Shown piece after piece: positions 42,841 through 53,170 of a stretch of 64,000 nucleotides of DNA. The position numbers and the translations under genes are program-made. Below the pieces are notes generated by a model. It saw nothing but the letters and a program-made list of their open reading frames with translations. It searched no databases and was not told the DNA's origin. Within the stretch, counting starts at the first letter, position 1, and each line of letters starts with the position of its first letter. Location of the stretch: assembly GCF_900107645.1 (NCBI RefSeq), contig NZ_FNQN01000002.1, positions 62,001 to 126,000 on the forward strand, read 5' to 3'. This DNA is from Desulfuromusa kysingii. Lineage in GTDB: Bacteria > Desulfobacterota > Desulfuromonadia > Desulfuromonadales > Geopsychrobacteraceae.

Positions 42841-44394
42841 TCAGACTCCTTTCACCAGTTCTTGCCGAGCAACCGGTAGTTGACAAAGCAAATCAGAAGC
42901 TATCATCCCCGCGGTCCCCTGAGATGCAGCAACCAACTCTGCGGCACGGCCATGGAGCCAAGCCCCTAGACTGGCCGCCGAAAAACCATCCAGCCCCTGG
43001 GCTAACAAGCCACCAATCAACCCCGTCAGGACATCACCGTTGCCACCACTGCTAAGACCATCATTGCCTGTGGAATTAATGTTGACGCGACCGTCCGGGG
43101 CGGCAATAACTGTACGCGCCCCTTTGAGCAATAAAACAATCCCATGCTTGACAGCAAATTCCTGGGCGACCACTAATCGATTTGCTTCAATTTCAGAGAC
43201 TGACAAACCGGTTAATCGGGACATCTCTCCCGGATGCGGAGTCAGAATCAGGGTCTGCTCACGGTGTTCTCCCAGCGGTTCCAGTTGCCCCGCCAACAAA
43301 TTAATTCCATCAGCATCGATAATCATAGGGACCGGCGCCGACTTCACCAACGACTTGATGAGATCCGACAGCCCAGAACTCTGTCCCAATCCCGGACCAA
43401 TAGCCAAACTCTGACGCTGCGTCAAAAGCTGTTCAATTTGCACCTCTGCCTGCAAAGAGATCAAACCGTCGACCGACGGCAGAGGACAGCTCATAGCTTC
43501 GGTCAGCTTGACTTCAATAATATCATGAATTGCATCCGGCACAGCAACAGTGACCAATCCACAACCACTACGTTCAGCCGCACTTCCAGCGAGAACCGCT
43601 GCACCGGTTTTCCCCGGAGAACCAGCCACGATCAACAGGTGCCCAAAAGTCCCTTTATGACCAGAGGAGGAACGATCGGGGAGGAGCGCCTGAGCTTCTA
43701 CTTTCTCAAGCAGATGGACGTTGGTCGAGAAATCTTCCCGACCCGCTTGCGGGATGCCAATATCGACAACCTGCAGTTCTCCGACCTGGCCGGCACCAGG
43801 ATAACTGGCAAGACCAATCTTGGCATGATCGAAAGTGACCGTCAGGGCTGCCTGCACCGCTAAACCACAGATTTTCCCCGTTGAACTGTCGACTCCGGAG
43901 GGAATGTCAACAGCAAAAACCACTGCTGCAGACTCATTGATGTGGGTTATAGCTGCGGCCTGGATGCCAACGACATCAGAATTCAAACCGGTCCCAAAGA
44001 TTGCGTCGATAATAAGAGCCGGTTCTGAAGTAAAAGAGTTCTGCAATCCGGGAATAGTTTCGACAAAGTCCACCGGGAGCCCAAGCCTGCGGATGATGTT
44101 CAACATCACCTTGGCATCACCGGAGATCGACGCTTCCTGTCCCAGAACCAGAGTCCTGACCTGCCAACCACGCTCGGCAAGAATCCGGGCCATGACATAG
44201 CCATCGCCACCATTATTACCTTTACCAGCAACGACCATCACAGGACCGGGAAAATAGCGGCTGAAGGCCTGTTCAAACTGATCGCAACAGGAACGTCCGG
44301 CATTCTCCATCAAAACCACCCCGGGAACCCCTAATCCCCTGATTGCCTGTCGGTCCAGAGCCATTATTTCTTGAGCATTACAAAGTCGCATCAT
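42841..44394 (-). CDS. nnr: Bifunctional NAD(P)HX epimerase / dehydratase
   Basis: This 517-residue fused enzyme repairs hydrated NADH and NADPH. The N-terminal YjeF epimerase domain carries VVAGKGNNGGDGYVMAR and DAIFGTGLNSDV. The C-terminal ADP/ATP-dependent dehydratase domain has HKGTFGHLLIVAGSPGKTGA, LTPHPGEMSRL and STGNDGLSSGGNGDVLTGLI, with the nucleotide-binding NGDVLTG. Fusion of both domains is normal in bacteria. The start overlaps the acpS stop, and the CBS gene starts two bases after this gene's stop. Confidence 0.94.
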   Translation of the reverse strand: MMRLCNAQEIMALDRQAIRGLGVPGVVLMENAGRSCCDQFEQAFSRYFPGPVMVVAGKGNNGGDGYVMARILAERGWQVRTLVLGQEASISGDAKVMLNIIRRLGLPVDFVETIPGLQNSFTSEPALIIDAIFGTGLNSDVVGIQAAAITHINESAAVVFAVDIPSGVDSSTGKICGLAVQAALTVTFDHAKIGLASYPGAGQVGELQVVDIGIPQAGREDFSTNVHLLEKVEAQALLPDRSSSGHKGTFGHLLIVAGSPGKTGAAVLAGSAAERSGCGLVTVAVPDAIHDIIEVKLTEAMSCPLPSVDGLISLQAEVQIEQLLTQRQSLAIGPGLGQSSGLSDLIKSLVKSAPVPMIIDADGINLLAGQLEPLGEHREQTLILTPHPGEMSRLTGLSVSEIEANRLVVAQEFAVKHGIVLLLKGARTVIAAPDGRVNINSTGNDGLSSGGNGDVLTGLIGGLLAQGLDGFSAASLGAWLHGRAAELVAASQGTAGMIASDLLCQLPVARQELVKGV

Positions 44395-44768
44395 CCCTCC
44401 AAAATCACTGTGGCAACAGCATAGTCACCATCATGAGAGTAACTCAAATGAACCTTACTGGCTCCTCGCTGTGCCATTAATTCCGCGGCCCGATCAAAGA
44501 GTTCTAGTGAGGGACATCCCAGAGGATCAAGGACAACACAAATCTGTCGCCAAGCGAGTCCATCCCGCAAGCCGGTCCCCAACGCTTTTAAAAAAGCCTC
44601 CTTGGCTGCAAACCGGGCCGCCAAGTGGGGAACAGGATCACGTTTTTGTAACGCATAGCGACGCTCTTCATCACTGAAGATCCGCTCAAGAACTTTATTG
44701 CCTGGATCGAGAAACTTTCGGAATCTCTCGCTGCGGGCCAGATCTGTTCCGATTCCAACAATCGCCAA
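44391..44768 (-). CDS. acpS: Holo-[acyl-carrier-protein] synthase
   Basis: This 125-residue enzyme transfers 4'-phosphopantetheine from CoA to acyl carrier protein. The conserved N-terminal IVGIGTDLARSERFRKFL and the catalytic HLAARFAAKEAFLKALGTG are present, with the metal-binding Asp8 and the glutamate in KEAF. The length is standard. It sits between pdxJ and nnr, separated by two bases and overlapping by four bases respectively, a common bacterial arrangement (pdxJ-acpS). Confidence 0.95.
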   Translation of the reverse strand: MAIVGIGTDLARSERFRKFLDPGNKVLERIFSDEERRYALQKRDPVPHLAARFAAKEAFLKALGTGLRDGLAWRQICVVLDPLGCPSLELFDRAAELMAQRGASKVHLSYSHDGDYAVATVILEG

Positions 44769-44770
44769 GG

Positions 44771-45487
44771 CTACCCCTTCACTAATGCCAGCATTTCACG
44801 TACCGCCCTATCCATCCCCACAAGAGAAGCCCGAGAAACGATACTGTGGCCGATATTGAACTCCTCAATCCCATTCAGAGCGAGGACCGGAATAATATTC
44901 CGATAATCAAGCCCATGCCCGGCATTGATCCCGAGACCGAGTTTGCGGGCGGCACTGATCGCCAGTTCAATACGCGCTAATTGTTCTCGCCGCTCAACCT
45001 CTGTTTGCACCTCACAGTACATGCCGGTATGGATCTCCATATAGTCGGCTCCCACCTTATGGCTGGCCTTAATCTGCTCAACATTCGGCTCAATAAACAG
45101 GCTGACAATGATCCCCGCCTGTTTCATCAAAGCGATTTTCTGCTTTAGGCTGCTTTGCATGGAAATGACATCCAGCCCCCCCTCAGTGGTCAGTTCATGG
45201 CGTCCTTCAGGAACGAGAGTGACTGAGTCCGGAAGTGTCTTTAATGCAATAGCCACCATCTCATCAGTGAGTGCCATTTCCAGATTCATCCGTGTTTTAA
45301 TGGTCTGTCGTAGCACCTCAACATCGCGGTCCTGGATATGACGACGATCTTCGCGAAGATGGATGGTAATGCCATCGGCCCCGGCTAATTCGGCCAAGAC
45401 AGCTGCCGCTACAGGATCGGGTTCAGAAACGCCGCGGGCTTGACGAATTGTCGCTATATGATCAACATTAATACTTAACTTAGTCAC
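44771..45487 (-). CDS. pdxJ: Pyridoxine 5'-phosphate synthase
   Basis: This 238-residue TIM-barrel enzyme closes the ring of vitamin B6 from 1-deoxyxylulose-5-phosphate and 3-amino-2-oxopropyl phosphate. [17 protein letters not shown] is the typical start, [18 protein letters not shown] follows, and [15 protein letters not shown] lies near the C-terminus. The ATG is 24 bases after the glmM stop. The presence of pdxJ indicates the DXP-dependent pathway. Confidence 0.95.
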   Translation of the reverse strand: MTKLSINVDHIATIRQARGVSEPDPVAAAVLAELAGADGITIHLREDRRHIQDRDVEVLRQTIKTRMNLEMALTDEMVAIALKTLPDSVTLVPEGRHELTTEGGLDVISMQSSLKQKIALMKQAGIIVSLFIEPNVEQIKASHKVGADYMEIHTGMYCEVQTEVERREQLARIELAISAARKLGLGINAGHGLDYRNIIPVLALNGIEEFNIGHSIVSRASLVGMDRAVREMLALVKG

Positions 45488-45511
45488 TCTCTCTACTCCT
45501 GTGTCTCTGTT

Positions 45512-46870
45512 TTATGCTCCCAGATGCTCCTGCACCACTGCAGCGAGCTTGTGTGCCAAGGATTCAATCTGGCTCTGATTTTCACCTTCAATCATCACCC
45601 TGAGCAAGGCTTCAGTCCCAGAATAGCGAACCAGTAGCCGCCCACTTTCTCCAAGCTCAGCTTCAATGGTATCGATAACCTCTTTAATCGGTTTAATTTT
45701 ACGCAATTCAGCTTTCTTGCGCACCTTCACATTGACCAAGACTTGCGGCAACGAAGTCATCACCTTCGCTAATTCGGAGAGTTTTTCCCCACTCCGTTTG
45801 ATGATTGCAAGAACCTGCAAAGCCGAAAGAATGCCGTCTCCCGTAGTATTATGATCAAGGAAAATCATGTGCCCTGACTGCTCACCACCAAGATTGTAAC
45901 CTTCCTTAAGCATTTCCTCGACAACATAGCGATCGCCGACGGCGGTCCTGACAAGTTGACCTCCGGCCTTTTTAATCGCGATTTCAAGACCCATATTACT
46001 CATAACCGTCGCCACGACCGTTTTATTTTTTAATTTCCCCGCTTTGATCATCTCGGTTCCACAAAGTGCCATAATGTGATCGCCGTCTACCGTACGCCCC
46101 TTTTCATCGACAAAAATAACCCGATCGGCGTCACCATCCAGAGCAATCCCCAGATCTGCCCGATATTCGCAAACCTTCTCAGCCATAACCTCCGGGTGCA
46201 TTGATCCACAGCCATCATTGATGTTCATACCGTTAGGGTTCACCCCAAGAGGAATCACTTCAGCACCAAGCTCTGTCAAAACCGCCGGAGCAACCTTATA
46301 TCCTGCGCCATGAGCACAATCGAGAACAATCCTGACGCCCTCTAGATCAAGATCTTTTGGAAAAGTGTTTTTTAGAAAGACAATATAACGTCCGATAGCA
46401 TCAGATATCCGGTACGCCTTTCCCACTTCGTCAGCGATAGGTCGCAACTCATCAAGACGATGATTAATAATGAGATCCTCGATTTTTAATTCAAGCTCAT
46501 CCTGAAGTTTATATCCAGTGCTTGAAAAGAACTTAATCCCGTTATCCTGATAGGGATTATGAGAGGCACTGATCACAACCCCGGCATCAGCTCGCATTGA
46601 AGAGGTTAAAAATGCAATCCCAGGGGTTGGTAACGGCCCCACGATCAACACATCAACCCCCATGGAGCAAATCCCGGCAACCAGTGCATTTTCAATCATG
46701 TAACCGGATAAGCGGGTATCCTTACCGATAACGACACGATGACGGCGCTTCCCACCGTTTTTAAAAACAAAAGCTGCTGCGCGGCCCAGTTGCATCGCCA
46801 TCTCAGTGGTCATCGGGTCAATATTTGCAACCCCTCTCACACCGTCGGTACCAAATAGTTTTTTATCCAT
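45512..46870 (-). CDS. glmM: Phosphoglucosamine mutase
   Basis: This 452-residue enzyme interconverts glucosamine-6- and glucosamine-1-phosphate for UDP-GlcNAc, the peptidoglycan and lipid A precursor. [12 protein letters not shown] starts the protein. The phosphoserine loop is [13 protein letters not shown] (active serine about residue 103), the metal loop is DGDADR, and the sugar-binding GEQSGHMIF is present. The ATG at 46870 lies just after the cdaR stop (46873-46875), with G-rich sequence upstream; a TTG at 46876 is the alternative. Its position behind cdaA-cdaR repeats the arrangement in Firmicutes, where GlmM binds and modulates the cyclase. Confidence 0.95.
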   Translation of the reverse strand: MDKKLFGTDGVRGVANIDPMTTEMAMQLGRAAAFVFKNGGKRRHRVVIGKDTRLSGYMIENALVAGICSMGVDVLIVGPLPTPGIAFLTSSMRADAGVVISASHNPYQDNGIKFFSSTGYKLQDELELKIEDLIINHRLDELRPIADEVGKAYRISDAIGRYIVFLKNTFPKDLDLEGVRIVLDCAHGAGYKVAPAVLTELGAEVIPLGVNPNGMNINDGCGSMHPEVMAEKVCEYRADLGIALDGDADRVIFVDEKGRTVDGDHIMALCGTEMIKAGKLKNKTVVATVMSNMGLEIAIKKAGGQLVRTAVGDRYVVEEMLKEGYNLGGEQSGHMIFLDHNTTGDGILSALQVLAIIKRSGEKLSELAKVMTSLPQVLVNVKVRKKAELRKIKPIKEVIDTIEAELGESGRLLVRYSGTEALLRVMIEGENQSQIESLAHKLAAVVQEHLGA

Positions 46871-46872
46871 GT

Positions 46873-47589
46873 TCAATGTCCCCCCTTCGGGTCTTTTGGT
46901 ATAATTTCTGGCTCCGCAGTCTCTAGCTCATCTGCCGGGACGGTGACAGGCCGGATATCCACTTGAACCTCGGTGGTTTTTTCATCTTTAAAATGGGTAT
47001 AGGTGCCACGATGAACCAGAGGAACAATCAGAGAAAACCCTTCATTCACCCCAGTCAGATCAACGTCCTCAGTTTTCACCTCATTGACATTTTTAAGTTC
47101 GGTTTCGGCCCCTTCGATAGCCACCGCATCAGGAACCGAATTGATACTTGCAACCTCAAATCCAGGCAGTGGCTCCCCCTTAATGACAACACGGACGGGA
47201 ACTCGCTTCTGTTTGATCCTTTCCAACTTCAGATCAATAAATGAGGGTGACAACCGGGTCACACGTAAGCCACTCGGCAGATTCAACCTCTCTTCCAAAC
47301 GTTTAAATGTGGTCAATCCTGGTTGTAAATCAGCAAGGTCAACAATAATACTAATATCGTTCGAACTTGCCTTCATTTGCAACGTTCGCGGACCGCTAAC
47401 CCGCACATCGACCATGCTCGGAATTTCATTGGCAACCATCAGCGATTTAGGAATGTTCTGTAACTCCAGGGGCACCCGATAACCAACTTCAAGCTGCCGC
47501 TCGCCCATAATAAACACCCACAACAACACCGCAAAAACCAGCGAAATTATTTTTAATGTCCAATTTTCAGTCAACAATTTGAACATCAA
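46873..47589 (-). CDS. cdaR: YbbR-domain protein, probable CdaR regulator
   Basis: This 238-residue protein has one N-terminal membrane helix ([18 protein letters not shown]), followed by extracytoplasmic YbbR repeats (about residues 30-200; [18 protein letters not shown] and [20 protein letters not shown]). An acidic/proline tail ends DPKGGH. In Firmicutes the YbbR protein CdaR contacts the membrane-bound cyclase CdaA and regulates c-di-AMP synthesis. Here it follows cdaA by one base and precedes glmM without a gap, so the three are translated together. Confidence 0.88.
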   Translation of the reverse strand: MMFKLLTENWTLKIISLVFAVLLWVFIMGERQLEVGYRVPLELQNIPKSLMVANEIPSMVDVRVSGPRTLQMKASSNDISIIVDLADLQPGLTTFKRLEERLNLPSGLRVTRLSPSFIDLKLERIKQKRVPVRVVIKGEPLPGFEVASINSVPDAVAIEGAETELKNVNEVKTEDVDLTGVNEGFSLIVPLVHRGTYTHFKDEKTTEVQVDIRPVTVPADELETAEPEIIPKDPKGGH

Positions 47590-47590
47590 A

Positions 47591-48397
47591 CTACCCTTTC
47601 TTCTTCGCTTGTTTTCTTTTCTTCAATTTTGCTTTACGTGGCTCAAGCAAACGGCCAAGGACTTTTTTCAAACTGACAGCATCGAGATTGCGGGTCATAC
47701 CACCATTAACAGCAACCGAGATATTTCCGGTCTCTTCTGAAACAACTATCGCCACTGCGTCTGATAATTCAGTCAAACCAAGCGCGGCACGGTGTCGGGT
47801 ACCAAGATCCTTAGTCAAATCAAGTCCCCGACTTAAGGGCAAGAAACAGCCGGCCATTTCCAACCGTCCCTGTTGCACGACCAAGGCACCATCATGGATA
47901 GGAGAAGAAGGCATAAAGATTGCGCGAATCAGTTCACATGTGACCCGTGCATCAATTGTGGTCCCAGACTCTAGAATATCTTTTATCCCGTTCTCCCGCT
48001 CAATCGCAATGAGAGCACCAATCTTTCGACTGCCGAGAGCACCACAGGCCTTCACCAGTTCATCGATGACAACTAATTCTTCATCGGCATTCATCCCCCC
48101 CAAAAAGGGGTTACTACCAACATGCATCAGCGCTCTACGGATATCATTCTGAAAAATAACCACTATGACAAGGATGATTGATGAGAGAAAATTATTCAGA
48201 AACCAATTGAGGGTGTGCAGATCACCGATGCGAGAAGCCATATAAACGGCGAGCACAACAGCTAGGCCAAGCAGCATTTGAACTGCACGGGTTCCCTTGA
48301 TAAGAAGAATGGTTCGGTAGATGATAAAAGCAACAATGCTGATGTCGAGAATATCGAGTAAGCGAATATTTACAAAAACATCTAACATTGCAGCCAC
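47591..48397 (-). CDS. cdaA: Membrane diadenylate cyclase
   Basis: This 268-residue enzyme joins two ATP into cyclic di-AMP. Three N-terminal membrane helices (about residues 15-85; VAFIIYRTILLIKG, LLGLAVVLAVYMASR, SSIILVIVVIFQN) anchor a DAC domain with the catalytic DGA motif at residues 169-171 (PIHDGALVVQ) and RHR at 201-203 (LGTRHRAALGLTE). A lysine-rich tail follows. It is 91 bases after folP on the same strand. A second possible start is Met4. The sequence contains all known catalytic residues. Confidence 0.93.
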   Translation of the reverse strand: MAAMLDVFVNIRLLDILDISIVAFIIYRTILLIKGTRAVQMLLGLAVVLAVYMASRIGDLHTLNWFLNNFLSSIILVIVVIFQNDIRRALMHVGSNPFLGGMNADEELVVIDELVKACGALGSRKIGALIAIERENGIKDILESGTTIDARVTCELIRAIFMPSSPIHDGALVVQQGRLEMAGCFLPLSRGLDLTKDLGTRHRAALGLTELSDAVAIVVSEETGNISVAVNGGMTRNLDAVSLKKVLGRLLEPRKAKLKKRKQAKKKG

Positions 48398-48488
48398 CGC
48401 AAGAAGTCTATCGGGATAGGGTCAAACAACGAATAAATAGAAGTATACTGAACAATTGATTAAAACCAACTCCAAGAGTGTCAAAACC

Positions 48489-49349
48489 TTATGGGAGCCT
48501 CTGTTCCCGAATGGCCCAGGCAACGAGAGCTGCTTCCTGCGCAGGCCGGACGTCATGAACGCGAAAGATTTGAACTCCGGCAGCTACAGCCGAAACAATC
48601 GTGGCCAAAGTCCCAAAAAGCCTTTCCTGAGGATTGTCCTGATTTAGAATCCGGCCGATGAAACTCTTTCTTGAGGTCCCCAATAATACGGGATAACCCA
48701 AGCTGTTAAACTTATCGACATGGTGAAGCAGTTCAACATTTCCAACCGCCGTCTTACCAAAACCGATGCCGGGATCAATGGCAATTCGATCAGCGGCAAT
48801 ACCCGCTTGCAAAGCAAGATCAACACTCTTGCTTAGACCTTCAATCACCTCTGCCAGCAGATCAGAGTAAGCGGTTAACTGCTGCATTAATTCCGGTCGA
48901 CCACTTGTATGCATCAGAAACAAGCCGGCCCCGGTTTCAGCCGCGACCGTGGCCATCTCTGGGTCAAAAGTCAGCCCACTGATATCATTAATAAAATCAA
49001 CCCCGCAAGACACCGCTTCACGTGCGACCAGAGCCTTGTTGGTATCAATGGAGAGGGGCAAGTCTGTCCTGTTGCGGAGTGCTTTTATGACCGGTAGAAC
49101 TCTTGCCAATTCCTCATCAGCTGAAACAGGGAGAGACCCTGGCTTGGTGCTCTCTCCACCAATGTCCAGGATTGCAGCTCCCTCCTGCTGCATCATCAAT
49201 CCCTGTTGGACGGCCACATCCGTGTTCAAAAACTGACCACCGTCAGAAAAAGAGTCAGGGGTCACGTTCAAGATCCCCATAATACAGGGGCGACTCAAGT
49301 CAAGGTGACAGTTTCGACCAAACATTTTTTCTCTGTTAGCGGCCGTCAA
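48489..49349 (-). CDS. folP: Dihydropteroate synthase
   Basis: This enzyme of about 280 residues condenses p-aminobenzoate with the pterin diphosphate in folate synthesis. [18 protein letters not shown] is the signature, with [13 protein letters not shown] and [10 protein letters not shown] following. The annotated TTG start (49349) overlaps the ftsH stop as TTGA. An ATG at 49325 would give a ten-residue lead into [10 protein letters not shown], as in E. coli FolP, and is equally likely. It is coupled to ftsH upstream. Confidence 0.93.
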   Translation of the reverse strand: MTAANREKMFGRNCHLDLSRPCIMGILNVTPDSFSDGGQFLNTDVAVQQGLMMQQEGAAILDIGGESTKPGSLPVSADEELARVLPVIKALRNRTDLPLSIDTNKALVAREAVSCGVDFINDISGLTFDPEMATVAAETGAGLFLMHTSGRPELMQQLTAYSDLLAEVIEGLSKSVDLALQAGIAADRIAIDPGIGFGKTAVGNVELLHHVDKFNSLGYPVLLGTSRKSFIGRILNQDNPQERLFGTLATIVSAVAAGVQIFRVHDVRPAQEAALVAWAIREQRLP

Positions 49350-51319
49350 GATTCCGGATTTTCTCCCTCTTTGGGTTCTACAACGGGTGCAACCTCATCA
49401 TTCACCTTGGTCGCTTCTCCATTGACGCTATTGCTATCAGCCGCAGAGTGTGCAGAACTAGAATCATTCTCTTTTGGGGGCTCTTCAGGTGCAGATTCAG
49501 CAACTTTAGGTGCTAAATAGTCAGGCCATCCATCAGGAAAAACAACATCGAGAATTTCAGCACTGTCCAACGTTTCTTTTTCTAACAAGAGCTCTGATAA
49601 AGCGATCAGCTGTTTTTGGTTCTCTTTGAGTAGCTTCCGTGTTGCTTGATAGTTGTCGTTGACAATGCGGCGAATTTCATTATCGATGTCGACTGCAGTT
49701 GCTTCACTATAATTTTTAACATGTCCCATATCGCGCCCAAGGAAGACTTCTCCGCCCTCTTTTTCACCAAATGCCATCGGGCCGATCTTCTCGCTCATGC
49801 CCCATTCGCAAACCATCTTCCGGGCAATAGTCGTCACCCGTTCAAGATCGTTACTGGCGCCACTGGTCACCGACTCAAAAGTTATCTCTTCAGCAATACG
49901 ACCACCTAACAATGAGCGGATCCGGATATTCAACCCTTTAGCTGTCTCACTGTATTTTTCTTCTGTAGGAAGATACATTGTAACCCCCATGGCACGACCA
50001 CGTGGGATAATTGACACTTTGTGAACAGGATCTGATCCTGGGGTCAACAAAGAGACCAAAGCATGACCAGCTTCATGGTAGGCTGTCACCTTTTTCTCTT
50101 CTTCAGTTATCACCATTGAGCGCCGTTCGGCTCCCATGAGAACTTTATCCTTGGCCGCCTCAAAATCGTCCTTCTCGACAGTGGCCTTATTGGATCGAGC
50201 CGCCAAAAGTGCCGCTTCATTAATCAGGTTCGCCAGATCAGCACCAGAGAAACCCGGTGTCGCCTTAGCAATCACCTCAAGATTCACATCCTCCGACATG
50301 GGAACCTTACGGGAATGAACCATCAAAATTTTATGCCGACCTTTAATATCTGGTCGAGGCACCATCACTTGTCGGTCGAAACGACCTGGACGCAACAACG
50401 CCGGGTCCAAGACATCTGGACGGTTTGTTGCCGCCACCAAAATGACACCCTCGTTTGATTCAAAACCGTCCATTTCCACCAGTAATTGGTTCAATGTTTG
50501 CTCGCGCTCGTCATGTCCACCGCCAAGACCCGCGCCACGATGACGACCAACGGCATCAATCTCATCTATAAAAATGATACAGGGAGCGTTTTTCTTCCCT
50601 TGAAGAAACAGGTCACGAACACGACTAGCACCAACGCCGACAAACATTTCGACGAAATCCGAGCCGGAAATAGTAAAAAATGGAACCCCAGCTTCGCCGG
50701 CAACAGAACGTGCCAAAAGGGTTTTACCCGTCCCTGGTGAACCAACCAGAAGAACACCTTTAGGTATTTTCCCACCCAGTTTGGTGAATTTTTTGGGGTC
50801 TTTCAAGAATTCGACAACTTCTTCCAGTTCCTGCTTGGCTTCGTCGACGCCAGCAACGTCTTTGAACGTCACCAGCCCCTGAGTATCGGTCAGCAGTTTT
50901 GCTTTGCTTTTACCGAAACTCATCGCCTTACCACCGCCTCCCTGCATCTGGCGCATGAAGAAGATCCAAACTGCAATCAGCAATAATATTGGTCCCCAGG
51001 AGATCAACAAGGTAAACCAAAAACCTTGATCATCGACTGGTTTGGCTTCAAGAACGACCCCCTTAGCTTTCAACTCAGGAATCAGCTGATCATCCATAGG
51101 TGCATATGTCTGGAACTTGCCGCCATCAGCGAGGACCCCAGAGACTTGATTCCCCTGAAAGGTAATACTGGCGACCTGCCCCGAATCAACGGCACTGAGA
51201 AACTCGGTATAATTGAGTTTCTTTTGCTCAGTATCTTTCTGAGTCATCATATTGAAAAGCATGATCATCAACAGTGAAATGACCAGCCATAACGCTAAAT
51301 TTTTTTGAAATTGGCTCAC
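49346..51319 (-). CDS. ftsH: ATP-dependent zinc metalloprotease FtsH
   Basis: This 657-residue membrane AAA+ protease degrades membrane and short-lived regulatory proteins (LpxC in E. coli). An N-terminal helix ([17 protein letters not shown]), a periplasmic part and a second helix ([17 protein letters not shown]) come first. The AAA domain has Walker [11 protein letters not shown] and Walker [16 protein letters not shown] with second region of homology. The zinc site HEAGH is in [13 protein letters not shown]. The C-terminal tail is acidic and proline/serine-rich. It follows tilS by about 130 bases and overlaps folP. Confidence 0.96.
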   Translation of the reverse strand: MSQFQKNLALWLVISLLMIMLFNMMTQKDTEQKKLNYTEFLSAVDSGQVASITFQGNQVSGVLADGGKFQTYAPMDDQLIPELKAKGVVLEAKPVDDQGFWFTLLISWGPILLLIAVWIFFMRQMQGGGGKAMSFGKSKAKLLTDTQGLVTFKDVAGVDEAKQELEEVVEFLKDPKKFTKLGGKIPKGVLLVGSPGTGKTLLARSVAGEAGVPFFTISGSDFVEMFVGVGASRVRDLFLQGKKNAPCIIFIDEIDAVGRHRGAGLGGGHDEREQTLNQLLVEMDGFESNEGVILVAATNRPDVLDPALLRPGRFDRQVMVPRPDIKGRHKILMVHSRKVPMSEDVNLEVIAKATPGFSGADLANLINEAALLAARSNKATVEKDDFEAAKDKVLMGAERRSMVITEEEKKVTAYHEAGHALVSLLTPGSDPVHKVSIIPRGRAMGVTMYLPTEEKYSETAKGLNIRIRSLLGGRIAEEITFESVTSGASNDLERVTTIARKMVCEWGMSEKIGPMAFGEKEGGEVFLGRDMGHVKNYSEATAVDIDNEIRRIVNDNYQATRKLLKENQKQLIALSELLLEKETLDSAEILDVVFPDGWPDYLAPKVAESAPEEPPKENDSSSAHSAADSNSVNGEATKVNDEVAPVVEPKEGENPES

Positions 51320-51448
51320 AAGACCCCCTATGGAGTTATTTGATTAATTATTACGCTGCATTCGAGCACCAAAAATTATCTAAAACTAGCTGAAAAAATT
51401 ACCATAAAAGAACATCAGCCTACAACCCTTTTGTCCCTTTTTCACCCG

Positions 51449-52801
51449 TCAAATCAGTTCAACACGCAGAACTTTCCCCTGACCCTGCCCTGCAACCGCA
51501 CAACCGGAGCGGCGCGCTCCAACTACCCACAGAATTGTATCCCCACAAACCAGAAGTGGCATCGTTAATCGCGCTTCGATTTCAATTTGATTATCCGAAA
51601 AAAAACTTTTCAGTTTCTTATGGCCAAACATTCCAGATGGCACAAACCGGTCCCCAGGGAGCCAACTACGAACCCGCAGCGGTTGCGACAATGCAGCTAA
51701 AGAATATTCCGTCACCCACGCTGATTCCCCCTCCAACTCATCCTGCGTTGAGGTTCGCAACACCCGCCCATCTGGAAGTTCAAGCTCACCAGAAAGGGGG
51801 AGAGGCAGATTGAAAGGGGACGGCAACTCAGGCGCCGTGGCCCGAAACCAGAGAGCATCATAACGTCGCGCTACCCAACAACCGGGGAGATTGAGTTGCG
51901 CTTGACTCTTGATTCCCGACAGGAGGGCTTCAATCGCCTGCAAATGGATCGCCTCAATTCGTTGCAGATCACCGCGAACCTGCTGGAGCGCTTCGCGCAA
52001 GGTTCGGACACGGAGAGCGGGATGCAATGCCAACAAAGCATCCCGACCCAAGCGCAGACCATCAGCGCAAGGCAGTGCAAGTTCATTCACCTGCCGCACA
52101 ACCTGCTCTTGCCAATAATCTTCTTCAACTTGAATCCTCTGCGTCAACCCAGCGATCTGTGTCTTGAAGCTGGGATTAATCTTCAGCATTTGCGGAATCA
52201 ACTCATGCCGCAACTGGTTGCGTAAATACTTGGGATTCTTATTACTCTGATCTTCAACCCAGGGGAGACCATGTTGCTGAGCATAAGCAAGGATTTGCTC
52301 ACGAGAACATCCCAATAAAGGTCGCCACCAAATTGCCTGACAAACACGCATAGAAGCTAGACCACTCTGGCCACTACCGCGCAGGAGCCGTAGCATAAAG
52401 GTTTCCACCTGGTCGTCCTGATGATGGGCAAGGCTAATGGCATCCGCATCAACCTCAACGGCAAGCCGCTGCAAAAACTCCCGACGAGCTTGTCGTCCCG
52501 CCATCTCAACACTCAATTTGCGTTGCTGAGCCAGATCCGCAACCGCACAGGACTCAACATCACAAGGGACATTCCACTGTGCACAAAGGTCGCGCACAAA
52601 AACCGCATCCGCAGCACTTTCTTGACGGATTTGATGGTCAAGATGGGCAGCATGCAAAGAGACGTTAAGGGTTGCAGATAGTCGGGTTAAGGCATACAGC
52701 AGCGTCACAGAATCAACACCGCCCGAGACCGCAACCAAAAGCTGCTTGGCCCCCACGGGAAAAGAATCAAGAATAGACTGCTCTAAAGGGGAAAGTTTCA
52801 T
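51449..52801 (-). CDS. tilS: tRNA(Ile)-lysidine synthase
   Basis: This 450-residue N-type ATP-pyrophosphatase adds lysine to C34 of the CAU-anticodon tRNA-Ile2, switching its identity from Met to Ile. The PP-loop is SGGVDS at about residues 26-31 (VAVSGGVDSVTLLYAL), with AHLDHQIRQESAADA following. The C-terminal domain contains DRFVPSGMFGHKKLKSFFSD, characteristic of the TilS C-terminal region. The start at 52801 is preferred by comparison with typical TilS N-termini; neither candidate has a strong ribosome site. It lies directly downstream of a terminator and two CAU tRNA genes. Confidence 0.93.
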   Translation of the reverse strand: MKLSPLEQSILDSFPVGAKQLLVAVSGGVDSVTLLYALTRLSATLNVSLHAAHLDHQIRQESAADAVFVRDLCAQWNVPCDVESCAVADLAQQRKLSVEMAGRQARREFLQRLAVEVDADAISLAHHQDDQVETFMLRLLRGSGQSGLASMRVCQAIWWRPLLGCSREQILAYAQQHGLPWVEDQSNKNPKYLRNQLRHELIPQMLKINPSFKTQIAGLTQRIQVEEDYWQEQVVRQVNELALPCADGLRLGRDALLALHPALRVRTLREALQQVRGDLQRIEAIHLQAIEALLSGIKSQAQLNLPGCWVARRYDALWFRATAPELPSPFNLPLPLSGELELPDGRVLRTSTQDELEGESAWVTEYSLAALSQPLRVRSWLPGDRFVPSGMFGHKKLKSFFSDNQIEIEARLTMPLLVCGDTILWVVGARRSGCAVAGQGQGKVLRVELI

Positions 52802-52867
52802 ATAAAAACAACCATGGGTCATCTATCTTCGCACCAAAGCCAAAACCGGACTCGCTGACTATAAACA

Positions 52868-52901
52868 AAAAAAGCCTTCCCCGATAGTGGGAAAGGCTTG
52901 C
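52868..52901 (-). terminator. Intrinsic terminator of the tRNA unit
   Basis: On the minus strand an 11-base stem (52889-52899 with 52872-52882, one wobble) closes a six-base loop and is followed by an eight-base U run. It lies four bases after the tRNA-Met CCA end, between the tRNAs and tilS. Confidence 0.9.
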
Positions 52902-52904
52902 AAA

Positions 52905-52981
52905 TGGTGGCGGTGCAGAGATTCGAACTCCGGACACTGCGGATATGAGCCGCATGCTCTAACCAACTGAGCTACACCGCC
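52905..52981 (-). tRNA. tRNA-Met (CAU), elongator type
   Basis: This 77-base cloverleaf has acceptor stem GGCGGTG/CACCGCC, D-arm GCTC-AGTTGGTTA-GAGC, and anticodon stem TGCGG/CCGCA with loop CTCATAT (anticodon CAT). The T-arm is CGGAG-TTCGAAT-CTCTG, and the CCA end is encoded. The acceptor pairs G4-C69 and G5-C68 lack the C4-G69/C5-G68 pairs that mark tRNA-Ile2 in E. coli. An elongator Met is therefore preferred; Ile2 (lysidine-modified) is the alternative. Confidence 0.9.
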
Positions 52982-53016
52982 TGATCTATCTAAACCTCCG
53001 AGGAGGGAATTAACTT

Positions 53017-53093
<77 letters not shown>

Positions 53094-53106
53094 ACACGAG
53101 CACTGG

Positions 53107-53135
53107 AAAATAGTCTTCCAGACTGAAAAAGTCAA
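53107..53135 (-). promoter_or_regulatory. Promoter of the two tRNA genes
   Basis: On the minus strand TTGACT (complement of 53130-53135) and TATTTT (complement of 53107-53112) are separated by 17 bases, about 14 bases before the initiator tRNA. The short distance to the tRNA 5' end fits a stable RNA promoter. Confidence 0.65.
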
Positions 53136-53170
53136 GTGAAAAATCCACCACTTTTTCCCTTTTTTTTCTT

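Noticed and set aside
52905-52981. tRNA-Ile2 (lysidine) identity for the second CAU tRNA
   Set aside because: Its acceptor pairs at positions 4-69 and 5-68 are G-C rather than the C-G pairs typical of E. coli tRNA-Ile2; kept as an alternative only.
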